The translations under genes and the position numbers were made by a program. 64,000 bases of DNA, from the NCBI RefSeq assembly GCF_004138485.1, contig NZ_RYEV01000010.1, positions 248,001-312,000 of the forward strand, read 5' to 3'. The notes beneath the pieces are model-generated. The model had not been told where the DNA came from, did no database searches, and saw only the letters and a list, made by a program, of their open reading frames with translations. Position 1 is the first letter of the stretch; the number at the start of each line of letters is the position of its first letter. Positions 1-11,500 of the stretch are shown in pieces. Origin of the DNA: Peristeroidobacter soli (lineage in GTDB: Bacteria > Pseudomonadota > Gammaproteobacteria > Steroidobacterales > Steroidobacteraceae).

Positions 1-1692
1 CCCACGGAACGTATCGAAGAAGAACGATCGTTGACTCGGGGTGCCTGCGCCAGCGGCCGCGCGACCATCGAAACCGTCCGCCGTCACAAAGACGGCTCGT
101 TGCTCTATCTCAGCGTAACAGTGCGTCGGGTAAAGGACCCGTGCGGCGCGAACGACGATTATCTGGTCCGCTGCGAGACGGACATCACCCGCTCCCGCGC
201 CATTCGTGAGTCCCGGCTGGTCGAGGCGCGTTATCGCGATCTTCTGGAATCGATGCCGGATGCCCTGGTGATCATGAACGATACCGGACGCATCATTCTG
301 GTCAACGCACCCGCCGAGAGCGTATTCGAATATACGCGCGCGGAACTGGTCGGCGAGCAGATCGAAGTTCTACTTCCCGAGCGCGCGCGGGGGGCTCACG
401 TGGCGCATCGGGCGAAATATTTCAGCCAATTGCGGACCCGGGAAATGGGCGCGGGGCTACAACTCTACGGTGTCCGCAAGAGCGGCGAGGAATTTCCAGT
501 CGAGATCAGCCTGAGCCCATTGCGCATGGACGACACGGTCATGGTGATGAGCGCGATCCGGGATATCACCGCTCGACGACGCGCCGAGCAAAAGTTCCGC
601 GGGCTGCTCGAGTCCGCGCCGGACTCGATGGTCATCGTCGATCGCGGCGGCAGGATCGTTCTGGTCAATTCGCAGACGCAGAAGCTGTTCGGCTATTCTC
701 GCGACGAGTTGCTCGGGCAAGCCGTGGACATCCTGATCCCCGAGCGCTTCAAGGCGCTGCATCCCCAGCACCGCTCGCGCTATTTCAGCGATCCCAAAGT
801 GCGGCCGATGGGCGCCGGTCTGGAATTGCACGGACGCCGCAAGGACGGCACCGAGTTCCCGGTGGAGATCAGCCTGAGTCCGCTCGAGACCGAGGACGGC
901 ACCCTGGTCAGCAGCTCGATCCGCGATATCACCGAGCGCCGGCGCTTCGAGCACACGCTGCAGGAGAAAAACGTCGAGCTGGAACGCGCCAGTCTCGCAA
1001 AAGATCGTTTCCTCGCAACCATGAGCCACGAGCTGCGCACGCCGTTGAACGCCATCATCGGTTTCACCGGGACTCTGCTCATGCAGCTGCCGGGGCCGCT
1101 GACCGCCGACCAGGACAAGCAGCTGCGCACGGTTCAGTCCAGCGCCAGGCATCTGCTGTCGCTCATCAACGATCTGTTGGACCTGGCGAAGATCGAATCG
1201 GGCAAGGTCCATCTCGAGCTGCAGCCGGTGAGGGTTCGCGAAGTGGTCGATGAAGTCTGCAATGCGCTGCGCCCCGCTGCCGAAGGCAAGGGTCTCGCCC
1301 TGTACCTGCAACTTCCCGAGGACGAAATCGAGCTACGTACCGATCGCCGCTCGCTCAGCCAGATTCTCATCAATCTCACCAACAACGCGATCAAGTTCAC
1401 CGAGCGCGGTGAGATACGCCTGGAGGTCCTGCGCCCGGAGAACGGCGGCGCTGGCATTACGCAGTTCAACATCGTCGATACGGGAATCGGCATCGCCGAT
1501 GCCGACCAGCCCGCGCTGTTTCAGGCATTCACTCGCATCGGTAATGGCCAGCTGCGGGCTGCCGAGAGCACCGGCCTCGGTCTGCACCTGAGCCAGAAGC
1601 TCGCGGAATTGCTCGGCGGCGCGATCTCGATGAAGAGCACCTGTGGCGGCGGCAGCTGCTTCACACTTTCACTGCGCGAGCCTGCGGAATGA
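1..1692 (+). CDS. PAS-PAS sensor histidine kinase (5' end outside window)
   Basis: The frame is open from base 1, and the residues before the first possible start (TTG at 31) already read as the end of a PAS/PAC unit ([17 protein letters not shown]), so the true start lies upstream of the window. Two full PAS domains follow (about residues 67-187 and 189-308, counted from the TTG). They look like an internal duplication because both carry near-identical stretches such as [20 protein letters not shown]. Then come a short coiled coil, a HisKA dimerisation helix with [10 protein letters not shown] (His at about 333), an N box (NLTNNAIKF) and G boxes DTGIGI and STGLGL. All hallmark residues of an active kinase are present. 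No membrane segment is seen in the visible part. It overlaps the next gene by ATGA, so its partner is probably the double receiver protein that follows. The signal is unknown. Confidence 0.9.
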   Translation, partial: PTERIEEERSLTRGACASGRATIETVRRHKDGSLLYLSVTVRRVKDPCGANDDYLVRCETDITRSRAIRESRLVEARYRDLLESMPDALVIMNDTGRIILVNAPAESVFEYTRAELVGEQIEVLLPERARGAHVAHRAKYFSQLRTREMGAGLQLYGVRKSGEEFPVEISLSPLRMDDTVMVMSAIRDITARRRAEQKFRGLLESAPDSMVIVDRGGRIVLVNSQTQKLFGYSRDELLGQAVDILIPERFKALHPQHRSRYFSDPKVRPMGAGLELHGRRKDGTEFPVEISLSPLETEDGTLVSSSIRDITERRRFEHTLQEKNVELERASLAKDRFLATMSHELRTPLNAIIGFTGTLLMQLPGPLTADQDKQLRTVQSSARHLLSLINDLLDLAKIESGKVHLELQPVRVREVVDEVCNALRPAAEGKGLALYLQLPEDEIELRTDRRSLSQILINLTNNAIKFTERGEIRLEVLRPENGGAGITQFNIVDTGIGIADADQPALFQAFTRIGNGQLRAAESTGLGLHLSQKLAELLGGAISMKSTCGGGSCFTLSLREPAE

Positions 1693-2495
1693 CAGCGACT
1701 ATCCTGGTCATCGAAGACGATCCGCCGAGCCAGGAGCTGATGGCCTACCTCATCGAAGCCCATGGTCTGGAGGTACGCACCGCAAGTCGCGGCGACCTCG
1801 GCGTCGCGCTGGCTCGTAAAACCCCGCCCGATCTCGTGATCTGCGATATCCATCTGCCCGGCCTGGATGGCTACGCCGTCGCGCGAACGCTCAAATCCGA
1901 CCAGCGGCTGCGGAGCATTCCGCTGCTGGCGGTCACGGCACTCGCTATGGTCGGCGATCGGGAAAAGGTGCTCGCCGAGGGCTTCGATGCTTACCTCACC
2001 AAACCCATCGACCCAAGTACGTTTGTTGCCCACATCGAAGCGCTGCTCGGCCGGGCATCGACGGCGCCCGTTGCGCCACCTCGAACGACAACGGCGAATG
2101 GCGCACGGCCGCCGGCCTCACAAGGCACTCTCCTGGTTGTGGACGACTCACCGGTGAATCGCGAACTCAAGCGAAGCATCTTCGAACCACACGGCTATCG
2201 AGTGATTACAGCAGCGACGGTCAGCGCGGGATTGCACCTGGCGCAGGAGCATCGGCCCAACTTGATCATTGCCGATGTAGGCCTGCCCGACGGTACCGGC
2301 CTCGATCTGCTGAAGTATCTGAAGGAGGATGCCAGCGTGCAGGACATTCCGGTCGTCATCATCACATCGACGCACACCGAAACCACGGTAGGCGCTGCTT
2401 GCCTGGCGCTCGGCGCGAGCCGCTTTCTCATTCGTCCGCTCGACCCACCTCAGATTCTGGACGAAATCGAGTCCGTTCTGACGCCGCGACGGTAA
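1689..2495 (+). CDS. Double-receiver response regulator (REC-REC)
   Basis: A 268-residue protein made of two CheY-like receivers and no output domain. REC1 (about 1-120) has the acidic pair E9/D10/D11, phosphoacceptor D53 ([12 protein letters not shown]) and the conserved Lys in LTKPID. REC2 (about 145-265) has VVDD and phosphoacceptor D196 ([12 protein letters not shown]), but the conserved Lys is Arg (FLIRPLD), which may alter its switching. The start ATG overlaps the stop of the upstream kinase (ATGA), and the downstream kinase starts 6 bp after the stop, so the three genes should be co-transcribed. With no DNA-binding or enzymatic output, it most likely acts as a phosphorelay intermediate or by protein-protein contact between the flanking kinases. 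Confidence 0.9.
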   Translation: MTATILVIEDDPPSQELMAYLIEAHGLEVRTASRGDLGVALARKTPPDLVICDIHLPGLDGYAVARTLKSDQRLRSIPLLAVTALAMVGDREKVLAEGFDAYLTKPIDPSTFVAHIEALLGRASTAPVAPPRTTTANGARPPASQGTLLVVDDSPVNRELKRSIFEPHGYRVITAATVSAGLHLAQEHRPNLIIADVGLPDGTGLDLLKYLKEDASVQDIPVVIITSTHTETTVGAACLALGASRFLIRPLDPPQILDEIESVLTPRR

Positions 2496-2501
2496 GCCTA
2501 T

Positions 2502-4265
2502 ATGGCCGTAGTGCTCGTTGTCGATGACGACCGCTCAGCGCGTGAGCTGATGAAAACGGTGCTCGGCTACGCCGGTCACCAGGTGCATGAGGCGCATGAC
2601 GGCGCCGAAGCACTGCTGCTCGTACATCAGTCGATGCCAGCCCTGGTCATCGTCGACCTGCTCATGCCGAAAATGGACGGCATGGAGTTTGTCCGGCGAC
2701 TGCGCCGGCATTCGGCGACGGCGGCCATCCCGGTCGTCTTCTATACAGCCTCTTATCTCGAATCGCAGGCACAACATCTCGCCCGGCTCTGTGGTGTCAC
2801 TCACTTCATCAGCAAGCCGGCAGAGCCGGAACAGATCTTTTCGGTGGTCAATGCCGCCCTGGGCGAGCGCGATGTGCTGCCGCAGAGGCCTGCCTCTTCC
2901 GCGGATCAACAAGACTACCTCGCCGGACTCACCGCCGCGCTATCTCGCAAAGCCGCCCACGTCATCCCTCGCCTGGAGGCGCTGATCGCGCTCGGCTTGA
3001 GGCTCGCCTCCGAAAAGGATCCTCATCGCCTGCTACTGGGCTTCTGCGAAGCTGCGCGCAAGATCGTCGGCGCCAAAATCAGTATCGTCGCCATCCGTCA
3101 CGATGGGGACTCGACGCAGCGCTTCACATTCACCAGCGGATTGGCGCCCACGCTCGAGCAGCAGCTGAGCCCGGGCTTCTGGGATAGCGAGGTACATCGG
3201 CAGGTCCGAGCCTCACGTCAGCCGCGCAGGCTCGACTCGTTGCCGCCGGAGCTGCCGCTGCCTGCCGGGCTGGGGCCGCTGCACTGCCTGCTCTGTGCGC
3301 CCATTCTATCTCCGCAACGCGCGTACGGTTGGCTCACGCTGCTCGAGAGCACGAACCATGTCGCATTCGATGCAGAAGATGAAGTGCTCGCTCACATCCT
3401 CGCCGCGCAGGTTGGCCGGATCTACGAGAACGGCTCGCTGTATGCGGAAATCAAACGCTATGCCGAACGCCTGGAGGTCGAGGTGGCGCAGCGCAAGCAG
3501 AGTCAGGACGAGATCGAGCGGCTCAACCGCGATCTCGAGTGCCGCATTCAGCAACGTACCGCGGAGCTGGTCGACCTCAACAAGGAGCTCGAAGCCTTCG
3601 GCTACACCGTGTCGCACGAACTTCGCGCACCATTGCGCGCCGTGGTCGGATACTCGACGATGGCTTTGAACAGCGAGGGCGAGAGGCTGAGCGATGAGAG
3701 CCGCCGGTGTCTGAAGTCGGTCGTGGAAAGCGGACTGCGCATGAACCGGATGGTGGACGATCTGTTGCAATTCTCGCGCAAAGGTCGCCAGGCATTGCAC
3801 ATCGTGGAAGTCGACATGCACAGCCTGGTTCGAGAAATCTGGGACGAGCTGATCCATGAGACGAACGCGGCGACCCGGCTCGAGCTCGCAAGGATCGATC
3901 GGGCGCCCGCGGACCGGGCCATGATCCGTGAGGTATGGATGAATTTACTGTCGAACGCAGTCAAGTACTCACGCAACGCGGCTCAACCGCAGGTCGCAGT
4001 CAGCTCGGAAGCCATTGGCGGCATGACCCGGTATTGTGTCAGCGATAACGGTGCCGGCTTCAGCGCCGAGCATGCAAGCAGACTGTTTCGTGTATTCGAG
4101 CGATTACATACCCATTCGGAGTTCGAGGGTACCGGTGTCGGTCTGGCCATCGTCGAACGAATCGTGGGCCGTCATGGCGGTCGCGTGTGGGCCGAGTCCC
4201 AGCCCGGCCAGGGTGCCAGATTCACCTTCACCTTGCCCCATAGACAGAGCGAGCCTTGCTCTTGA
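2502..4265 (+). CDS. Hybrid receiver-GAF-histidine kinase (soluble)
   Basis: 587 residues. An N-terminal receiver (1-120; DDD at 8-10, phosphoacceptor D52 in VIVDLLMPKMDG, Lys in ISKPAEP) is followed by a GAF-like sensor region (about 170-305), a coiled coil (about 310-365) rich in E, R and Q, and a HisKA domain with VSHELRAPLR (His at 372), of the bacteriophytochrome-like subtype. The HATPase domain has an N box (NLLSNAVKYS), G1 (SDNGAGF) and G2 (GTGVGLAIVERIV). No membrane segment. It is the third gene of the operon, 6 bp after the double receiver. The N-terminal receiver placed before the sensor suggests it is itself controlled by a phosphate input from an upstream kinase, so this operon looks like a relay ending in another kinase. 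No chromophore-binding Cys is evident in the GAF region. Confidence 0.9.
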   Translation: MAVVLVVDDDRSARELMKTVLGYAGHQVHEAHDGAEALLLVHQSMPALVIVDLLMPKMDGMEFVRRLRRHSATAAIPVVFYTASYLESQAQHLARLCGVTHFISKPAEPEQIFSVVNAALGERDVLPQRPASSADQQDYLAGLTAALSRKAAHVIPRLEALIALGLRLASEKDPHRLLLGFCEAARKIVGAKISIVAIRHDGDSTQRFTFTSGLAPTLEQQLSPGFWDSEVHRQVRASRQPRRLDSLPPELPLPAGLGPLHCLLCAPILSPQRAYGWLTLLESTNHVAFDAEDEVLAHILAAQVGRIYENGSLYAEIKRYAERLEVEVAQRKQSQDEIERLNRDLECRIQQRTAELVDLNKELEAFGYTVSHELRAPLRAVVGYSTMALNSEGERLSDESRRCLKSVVESGLRMNRMVDDLLQFSRKGRQALHIVEVDMHSLVREIWDELIHETNAATRLELARIDRAPADRAMIREVWMNLLSNAVKYSRNAAQPQVAVSSEAIGGMTRYCVSDNGAGFSAEHASRLFRVFERLHTHSEFEGTGVGLAIVERIVGRHGGRVWAESQPGQGARFTFTLPHRQSEPCS

Positions 4266-4271
4266 ATGCCC

Positions 4272-5375
4272 TCAAAGGTAGAGCGGAAATTCGACGGTCG
4301 CGGTCACACCTTCCGATGCACGAATATCGAGCAAGCCATTGAGCCGGGCGACCAGACTTGCGACCAGCCTCAATCCGAGGAAGCGCGCGTCCTCCACCTC
4401 AGGCAGGTGCATGCCTATCCCGTCATCGCTCACCTGCAGCCGGACGGTATTCTCCGAGCTCTCCAAAGAGACCCCGATCGTTCCATGGCGCTGCATCGGA
4501 AACGCGTGCTTGATGGCATTGGTGACGAGCTCGTTGACGATGAGACCACAGACGATTGCCCTGCCGACCGGCAGCAGCACGGTTTGGACGTCCAGCCGCA
4601 CATTGACGCGCTCGCCACCCGGCGCCGCCCAGGCATCGAGGATGGTCGCGATGAGACTGCGCGCATAGTCGCCGAAGGGAATGCTGGAGAATTCTTTCGT
4701 CTGATACAGCCTCGAGTGGATCAAGGCGATGCCATCGATGCAGGTCCTGCATTCGCGCAGAACATCGCGGGCGCGCGATGGATCCAGTTGTCTCACGTGC
4801 ATGTTCAGGAGGCTGGCCACGATCTGCAGGTTGTTCGTGACACGGTCATGCACGATTTGCAGCAGGGCCCCGCGCTGATCGAACTTCACGGTGAGGTCGG
4901 CCATCCGTTGCCGCAGGCACTCCATCGATTCCCTGTGTGTAGAGATATCAATCACCGAGCCCAGCATGAACCGGCTGCCGGCAATGGTCAGCGACTTCAG
5001 ACCGATCTCGATCGGTATCTCGGAGCCGTCCTTGCGCAAGCCGCAGGATTCGATCCGTTGACTCATGCAGCGATCGTCGTCGCTCTTCAACAGCTCTCTG
5101 CGGCGTGAGCGATGGCAGGCTCGTAGACGCCTCGGCGCCAGTCGTTCGACGCGTCTGCCGATCAACTCGACACTCGAGTAGCCGAACGTCGCCTCGGTCG
5201 CAGCGTTTACAAAGACGACGATGCCCGACGCATCGACCAGAATGATCGCCGTCGGCAGCGCCGCGAGCATGCGCAGGATGGGATCCGCTCCTTCGAATCG
5301 ACCCTCGAGACCTGAGGAATCGGATCGAGAGACCTGCGCGCCCGTATGCATCTTCATACTCCGTGACATCCGCAT
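4272..5375 (-). CDS. PAS sensor kinase, HisKA_2 type, phosphoacceptor His replaced
   Basis: 367 residues. Several in-frame ATGs lie close together at the start (M1, M3, M7, M9), so the exact start is uncertain. A PAS domain covers about 37-146, followed by a HisKA_2-like helix and a HATPase domain with a good N box (VNELVTNAIKHAF), G1 (DDGIGM) and a G2-like LGLRLV. The family motif HHRVKNNLQ reads HDRVTNNLQ here: the His directly before Arg, which is usually taken as the phosphate acceptor, is Asp, while the preceding His remains. The protein could be a weak or regulatory kinase, or could use the neighbouring His. It is convergent with the kinase operon ending at 4265. A TATA-like stretch and a near-palindrome at 5420-5435 lie upstream. 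Confidence 0.85.
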   Translation of the reverse strand: MRMSRSMKMHTGAQVSRSDSSGLEGRFEGADPILRMLAALPTAIILVDASGIVVFVNAATEATFGYSSVELIGRRVERLAPRRLRACHRSRRRELLKSDDDRCMSQRIESCGLRKDGSEIPIEIGLKSLTIAGSRFMLGSVIDISTHRESMECLRQRMADLTVKFDQRGALLQIVHDRVTNNLQIVASLLNMHVRQLDPSRARDVLRECRTCIDGIALIHSRLYQTKEFSSIPFGDYARSLIATILDAWAAPGGERVNVRLDVQTVLLPVGRAIVCGLIVNELVTNAIKHAFPMQRHGTIGVSLESSENTVRLQVSDDGIGMHLPEVEDARFLGLRLVASLVARLNGLLDIRASEGVTATVEFPLYL

Positions 5376-5419
5376 CCGTATTCGACCCGCGCTGCCGCCC
5401 TTGCCCGCGGACTTTTTAC

Positions 5420-5435
5420 TCCGGAGATCTTCGGA
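5420..5435. promoter_or_regulatory. Near-perfect palindrome upstream of the PAS kinase
   Basis: A 16-base dyad (TCCGGAGATCTTCGGA) with a single G-T mismatch and no loop. It lies about 45 bases upstream of the minus-strand kinase start at 5375, next to an A/T-rich stretch (5436-5446) that could be a -10 region on the minus strand. The spacing suits an operator, but no regulator can be assigned. Confidence 0.35.
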
Positions 5436-5491
5436 AATATATAAGCAATAGCAGCGAGGCTTCAGCGGCAGACGCGTGCAACAACGGCAGC

Positions 5492-5523
5492 GGAGGTATC
5501 GCCGATTTCCCGGCGCTACCTCC
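5492..5523 (-). terminator. Hairpin just after the giant adhesin gene
   Basis: Arms 5492-5504 (ggaggtatcgccg) and 5511-5523 (cggcgctacctcc) form a 13-bp stem with one mismatch and a 6-base loop. It lies 17 bases past the adhesin stop codon on the minus strand. No run of U follows, so it is either a weak intrinsic terminator or a 3' stability hairpin. Confidence 0.55.
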
Positions 5524-5540
5524 TCTCCTCCGGGACGGGC

Positions 5541-8500
5541 TCAGGCCAGTCCCATCAGATAGGACTCGTACATCAGCTCGTAGCCCTGCATGCTGCTGTT
5601 CGCCGCCGTCAGGATGAAGTCATCGGCGGTGAGCGTGCTCGCGCCGCCCGCCAGATCCACGACCAGCGAGCCGGTGATGGGCGTGTGGCCATCGGCCGAC
5701 ACGAAGCTTCCCAGATCGAGCATCGCGTCCCCCTGCTCATGCAGGTCGCTGTTGAACTGCTCGAGATCCAGGTCCGCAACCGTCAGCTCTCGAGCAATCG
5801 AACCGTCCATGACCCGCAGCCAGGACAGATCGATCTTGTCCTCGCCGATGACGAAGTCGAGAATCACCACGTCGCGACTGAACCCACTCTGCGGCGCCAC
5901 CATGAACACATCGTGACCGAGGCCGCCATACAGTTCGGCTCCGCTCCCCGGCCCGCTTGACTCACCGTTGCCGAACACGACCAACAAGTCGTCTCCGTCG
6001 CCGCCGATGAGCGTGTCGTAGCCACCGACGGTCGACAGGACGTCGTCACCGCCGCCGCCTACGAGAATGTCATTGCCGGAGTGGCCGAACAACGTGTCGT
6101 TCCCTGCCCCGCCAACGAGTCGCTCGTCGCCATAACCGTCATGCAGCGTCACGCCCATGGTGCTGTCGTATCGATCCGTTCCCACGATCGCATCGTCAGT
6201 GAGACGCACGATCGTATCGTCGAACTCGATGGCTTCCGCCTGAATCCGCAGCGCCGTGCCGTCGCTCTCGTCCCACGCATGGATGAAATAGAGCGGCTGA
6301 TCCTCCAGCAACGAATGGCCCAACTGCTCCAGCTGTGTTTGCTCGTTGTAACGCGCTACGCCCGTCAGCAGCGTGATGCTGTAGTTCGACGCGTCGCCCG
6401 CGATCCTCACCAGGTCGAAAGACGACTCGGTGCCGATGAAATAATCGGCGCCGCCGTTGTGACCCGGCTCGTACACCACCGCATCGTCCGACAGATTGGA
6501 GAAGGCCTCGTTCGCTGCCGTTCCGGACACGCTGAGCGCCTGTGGAGCCTCCACGAGCGTGAGCGTCGCCATCGCGGAGGCAGATGCATTGTCCGCACGA
6601 TCCACCACACTCGCGATGACACTGATGCTGCTGGTGTCGCCAAACAACGTTGGATTCACTGTTACGTGGAAACGATTGTTTGCATCGGCCGTCGTCAAAT
6701 ACCCCACTGGATCATAGCCCGGGGCGAGCAGCACGACTTGCACCGAGGTCGAGCCTTCGGCAGTGCCGCTCACTACGAAGCCAGTGCTGGCGTCGTCCTC
6801 ACGCAAAGTCAGCGAGCTGAAGTCCAGCAGCGGTGCCATCGGCAGCTCCCGATCCACGACCGTGAAGAACGGCGCCGTGAGCTCTGACTGCACCGTCCCC
6901 AAAGGATCGGTCAAGCGCGCACTGATCAAATAGGTTCCGTCGTCCGGCAGGATCGACGGCTGCAACGCGGCCCACCCTTGTGAGATGTCCCCGGCGGTCA
7001 ACGCATGCGTGGCGACAGGATCGTCCGTGCCTCGCATGAACAGCTGCACGATGCAGCCTTCGTAAGCACCCACCTCCGGCAACTCGACGCGGTACGTCAG
7101 CAAAGACTCCGTGGTGTTGCCATCGTTCGGCGCGGTCGCAAGCTCCGATTCCTCGAGCGACACGCTGACCAGTCTGCCCAACGGAGGCGTTTCCATGTGC
7201 ACGGTGACCGCGCCGGTCACCACGCCCTCGCCACCACTGCCCTGCAAGCCGTGGAACGAAGCATTGCCGTCGGAGATGCGATACTCGATCACGACTTCCG
7301 ACTGCGAAGCACTGTTGTTGCTGTAAGTGATCTGTCGCAGCAGCTCGTTGACGTCCGCCGTCGTCGGAATGTTGCTTCCAAAGCCCGTGAAGTGTAGTTG
7401 CAACTGTCCCGCGACATTGGAATACGTGGCGATGACCGCGCCGTTCTTGGTGATCGTTCCATTGTCCTGCCACACCAGCGCCGGCGGCATGAAGCTCTCG
7501 GGCGTTTGATGACCGAACACGTCGGCACCGTCGGCGCCGCCTTGTCGCTGCACGCTGATCGTGGCACCGGACCAGTTGCCGCTGCCGCCGTTGAGCGCAT
7601 CGAGCTCGATGTCGTGCAATGACGCTTCGGGCGCCAGCAGCACTGGCTCGTCGCCCCTCGAATAGTTCACCGAGGGCGTGCCGTCGCCGAGCTCCGGCGG
7701 CGTGAACTCGAACTCCGGCGGGCTGCTCATCGACACCGTGCTCCGATAATCGTCCGCGTCACCCGGCCAGCCTTCGCCGTGGCCCTCGCCACCGAAGAAC
7801 TGGCTGCTCTCCTCGAAATTGAAGTCGACGGTACCGAAGCCCGTTACCGAGCCGGTGTTGACGAAAGTGTAAGCATCGCCGCCATTCCACATACCTTCCG
7901 TGGCGCCGTCGCCACCGAAGGTGCCGTTGCCTTCGAGCCGCAGGCCGTTGACGTGAAGTGCGCCGTCGTTCCACACCAGTGCGGCGTCGCCACCGTGGTT
8001 GGCCGAGATCCCGCCATCCTGGCCGCGCGTAGTGATGTAGCTCAACTGCACATTCGAAACATACAACGTCGCGCCCGACCCATTGTAGATCCCACCGACC
8101 ACGGAGGCGGTCTGCAGTGCCTCGACAACGATCCCATCAATGGTGAGATCGGCGAGCGTCGCCACGCCATAGTTGCTCACGCCCGCCGCGTCAGTGCCGC
8201 TGTTCACCAGAATTTCAGCGTTCACCGCCGCGATGTTGAATCCCTGCACCACCGCGCCGTCGCCGCCGACATCGGAGCTGATCCTGACCGCCGCGCCGAC
8301 GAAAGCTCCGTTGTGGACCAGCGTGACTCGATCACCGTCACGAGCGCCGTTGATATAAACGGCGCTATCGATCGTCAGCGCCGACTCCAGCACGATGTTG
8401 CGCACATCGCTATCGAAAATGGCATCGCTGAAACCGATGCTCTGTCCATCCTGAGCCAGGGCCAGCGCTTCGCGCAGGCTCAACACACCGTCTTCGCTGT

Positions 8501-11500
8501 CGACCCGGTCGAGCAGCGTGGTCACGATGTAGTCGTAGCCCACCGCCGGCAGCTCGAGCATCGGCGCATCGTTCACCGAGCGCATGTCGAAAGTGAAGGT
8601 GGCCGATTCACTGGTGTCCTCGCCGCCATTGGCCGTACCGCCGTTGTCGCGCACCGAGAAGTCGAAGCTGGTCGAGCCGTAGTAGTTTTCTCCAGGCGTG
8701 AACGTGAGCTTGCCCGACGACAGATCCGCCACGCTCACTTCGAAGCCAGCGGTCAGCTGATCGGACGTGATGGCCTCGCCGTCGTAGTACAGAGTGCCAT
8801 TGTTCGGCAGCGAATCGATCACCACCGCCGCGAGGCTGTCATCTTCCGTATCCGTGATCGCGAAGTCCGGGCTGCTGAAGGTGTAGCTCTGATCCTCATT
8901 GATCGTGACGATCTTATCTTCCGTTTCCGGTGCATCGTTCACCGCCGTGATGTTCACGGTGAGCGTGCCGGTTCCGGAGAGTGACTGACCCGAGCCTTGC
9001 GAGCCGCTGTTGCCATCAGTGACGGTGTAAGTCAGCTGCACACTCGAATCCGGATCCTCCGAGGAGTTGCTGTACGTCACCTGCTGCAACACGTGGTCCG
9101 CATCCGCGCTGGTCGCGACGACGCTGCCCGCCGCGGAGAAATTGATCGAGAGCACGCCGCCCAGCGACGAGTAGGTGCCGATCACACTTTCTTCGCTGCC
9201 CACCATCTTGTAGATGCTGCCCGCATCGAAGCGCAGGTCGTTGGCATTGACGAAACCGAACGTGTCATCGCTGTTCGAGAAGTCGGAGCGTTGCAGGCTG
9301 ATCGACGCGCCGGACCAGTTGCCGGCACCATCGTTCAATGCATCCAGCTCTGGATCGCTCAATGTCACACCAGAGGCCAGCTGCACCGCCGACGCACCCT
9401 CGGTATAGGACGCGGTCGCGCCGTTCACGAGGTTCACCGCCGGCGCATCGTTCACTGCGTTCACAGTGATGCTGAGGGTCGCGCTGCTGCTCGTGTTGAC
9501 GCCGCCACTGGTGGTACCGCCGTTGTCGCGCACCTGGTAGCCGAAGCTGTCCGAGCCGTTGTAGTTCGAAGACGGCGTGTAACGCAGGGAGCCCAGGTTC
9601 GCGACCAGGATCACATCGTTCGCCGACACCGGCTGACCGTTGAGCGTGAGCGTGCCGTGGCTGGGCAGCGATGTGATGATCACTGCGTCCAGCGTGTTGC
9701 CATCGACATCCGAGAACGGGAAATCCGAAGATGACAGGTACTTCGAGCCGCCCTCGTCCAATGTCAGCGAGCCGCCCGTGGTGCTCGGCGCATCGTTCAC
9801 CGACGCGATGTTGACGGTGAGCGAGCCGGTCGCGGTCAGTGCACCGGACGGGCCTTGCACGCCGCTGTTGCCATCACTGACCGTGTACGTCAGCTCCACG
9901 CTCGACTCGGGAGTGTTCGAGGAATTGCTGTACGTGATCTGTTGCAACACATGGTTGGCATCGGCTGTGGTCGCGACCACAGCGCCGCTCGCCGCGAAGC
10001 TGATCGTGAACACACCATTGACCGAGGTGTAGGTGCCGATCACGCTCTCCTCGCCGCCCACCATCTTGTAGATGGTGCCGGCGTCGAAGCGCAGATCGTT
10101 GCCATCCACGAAATCGAAGCCGTCCTGGCTGTTCGCCGTGCCGGAGCGCTGCAAAGTGATCGAAGCCCCCGACCAGTTGCCGGCACCGCCGTTCAATGCG
10201 TCCAGATCCGGATCGGACAGCGTCGCCGTCGGCGACAGCTGCACCCCTGAGGCGCCCTCGACGTAATTGACCGATGTGGTGGCCTCGATGACCGGTGCCT
10301 GGTAGACGAACGGCGGATTCGCCGGCTGCGCCGGATTGTTGCTCCACTCGCTGGCCGTGCCGATCGCGCTGTAGTTATTGGTGGCTGCATAGAATTCGTT
10401 GGCTCTGTCGCCCTCACCGAGAATCGGCGGGCCGAACGTGCCGCCCACGTTCACGTAGATCTGAGCGGAACCTGGATTGGCGTACGTGCCGTTGCCGCCG
10501 GTAACGACATTGTTCTCGATGTAAAAATCCGTGGCGCGAATGGTCCCGGTGTTGAACACGATGTGGGCCGAGCCACCGGGATCCGCGCTGGTCGCTTGCC
10601 AGCCAGTGGCACGGTTGTCCTCGATGTGCACATCCGAGACGTACAGCGTACCGGTGTTGAGCAACGCGGCAACCACGGTGCCGTAGGCCCGGCTGCCAAC
10701 CTGGTTGTAGTCCTTGATCGTGACGTTGGCCAGTGTGAGCCGACCCTCGTTGTAGATTCCCGGCTCGTAATCCCAGCCAATGGACTGCTGCACGTACGGG
10801 TCGCCACTGAGCACCAGCCCTTCGAGGATGGCACCGGTGGCGCCATCCACATCGGCATGGATAGCCGAGAACAACCCGTTGGTGCGCAGCTCGACCTGGG
10901 CCGCGCCACCGTTCGGCGCGCCGTTGATGTAGATGGCCTTGGTGATCGACAGCGTGTCGGTCAGCTCGATGGTGATCGGGCCGTTCGCGAGCAACTCCTC
11001 GCTGAAGCCGATGCTCTGCCCATTGGCCGCAAGCTCGATGGCCTCGCGCAAGCTCAGCAAACCGTCATTCGCATCGACGACATCCAGTGTCGTGTTGACG
11101 ACGTAGTCGACGCTCGCCACTGCCGGCAGATCGAGCGTCGGCGCATCGTTCACCGCCGTCACGCTGATGCTCATCGTCGCCGCGCTGCTGGTGTCGCTGC
11201 CGCCGTGCGCCGTGCCGCCATCGTCACGCAGCTGATAGCCGAAGCTGTCGGAGCCGTTGTAGTTCGCGTTCGGTGTGTAGAGCAGCGAGCCCACGCTCGA
11301 TGCCGCGATCTCATCGCCGACCAGCACCGGCTGGCCGTTGAGCGTGAGGCTGCCATGCTCAGGCAACGAGGTGATGATCAATGCCTGCAGGTCATTGTCT
11401 TCCGCATCCGTGAATGCGAAGTCCGAGCTCGCGAACGTGTGCGCGCCATCTTCCGCCAGCGTCACGCTGTTGGACTCAGGCTCGGGCGCGTCATTGATGT

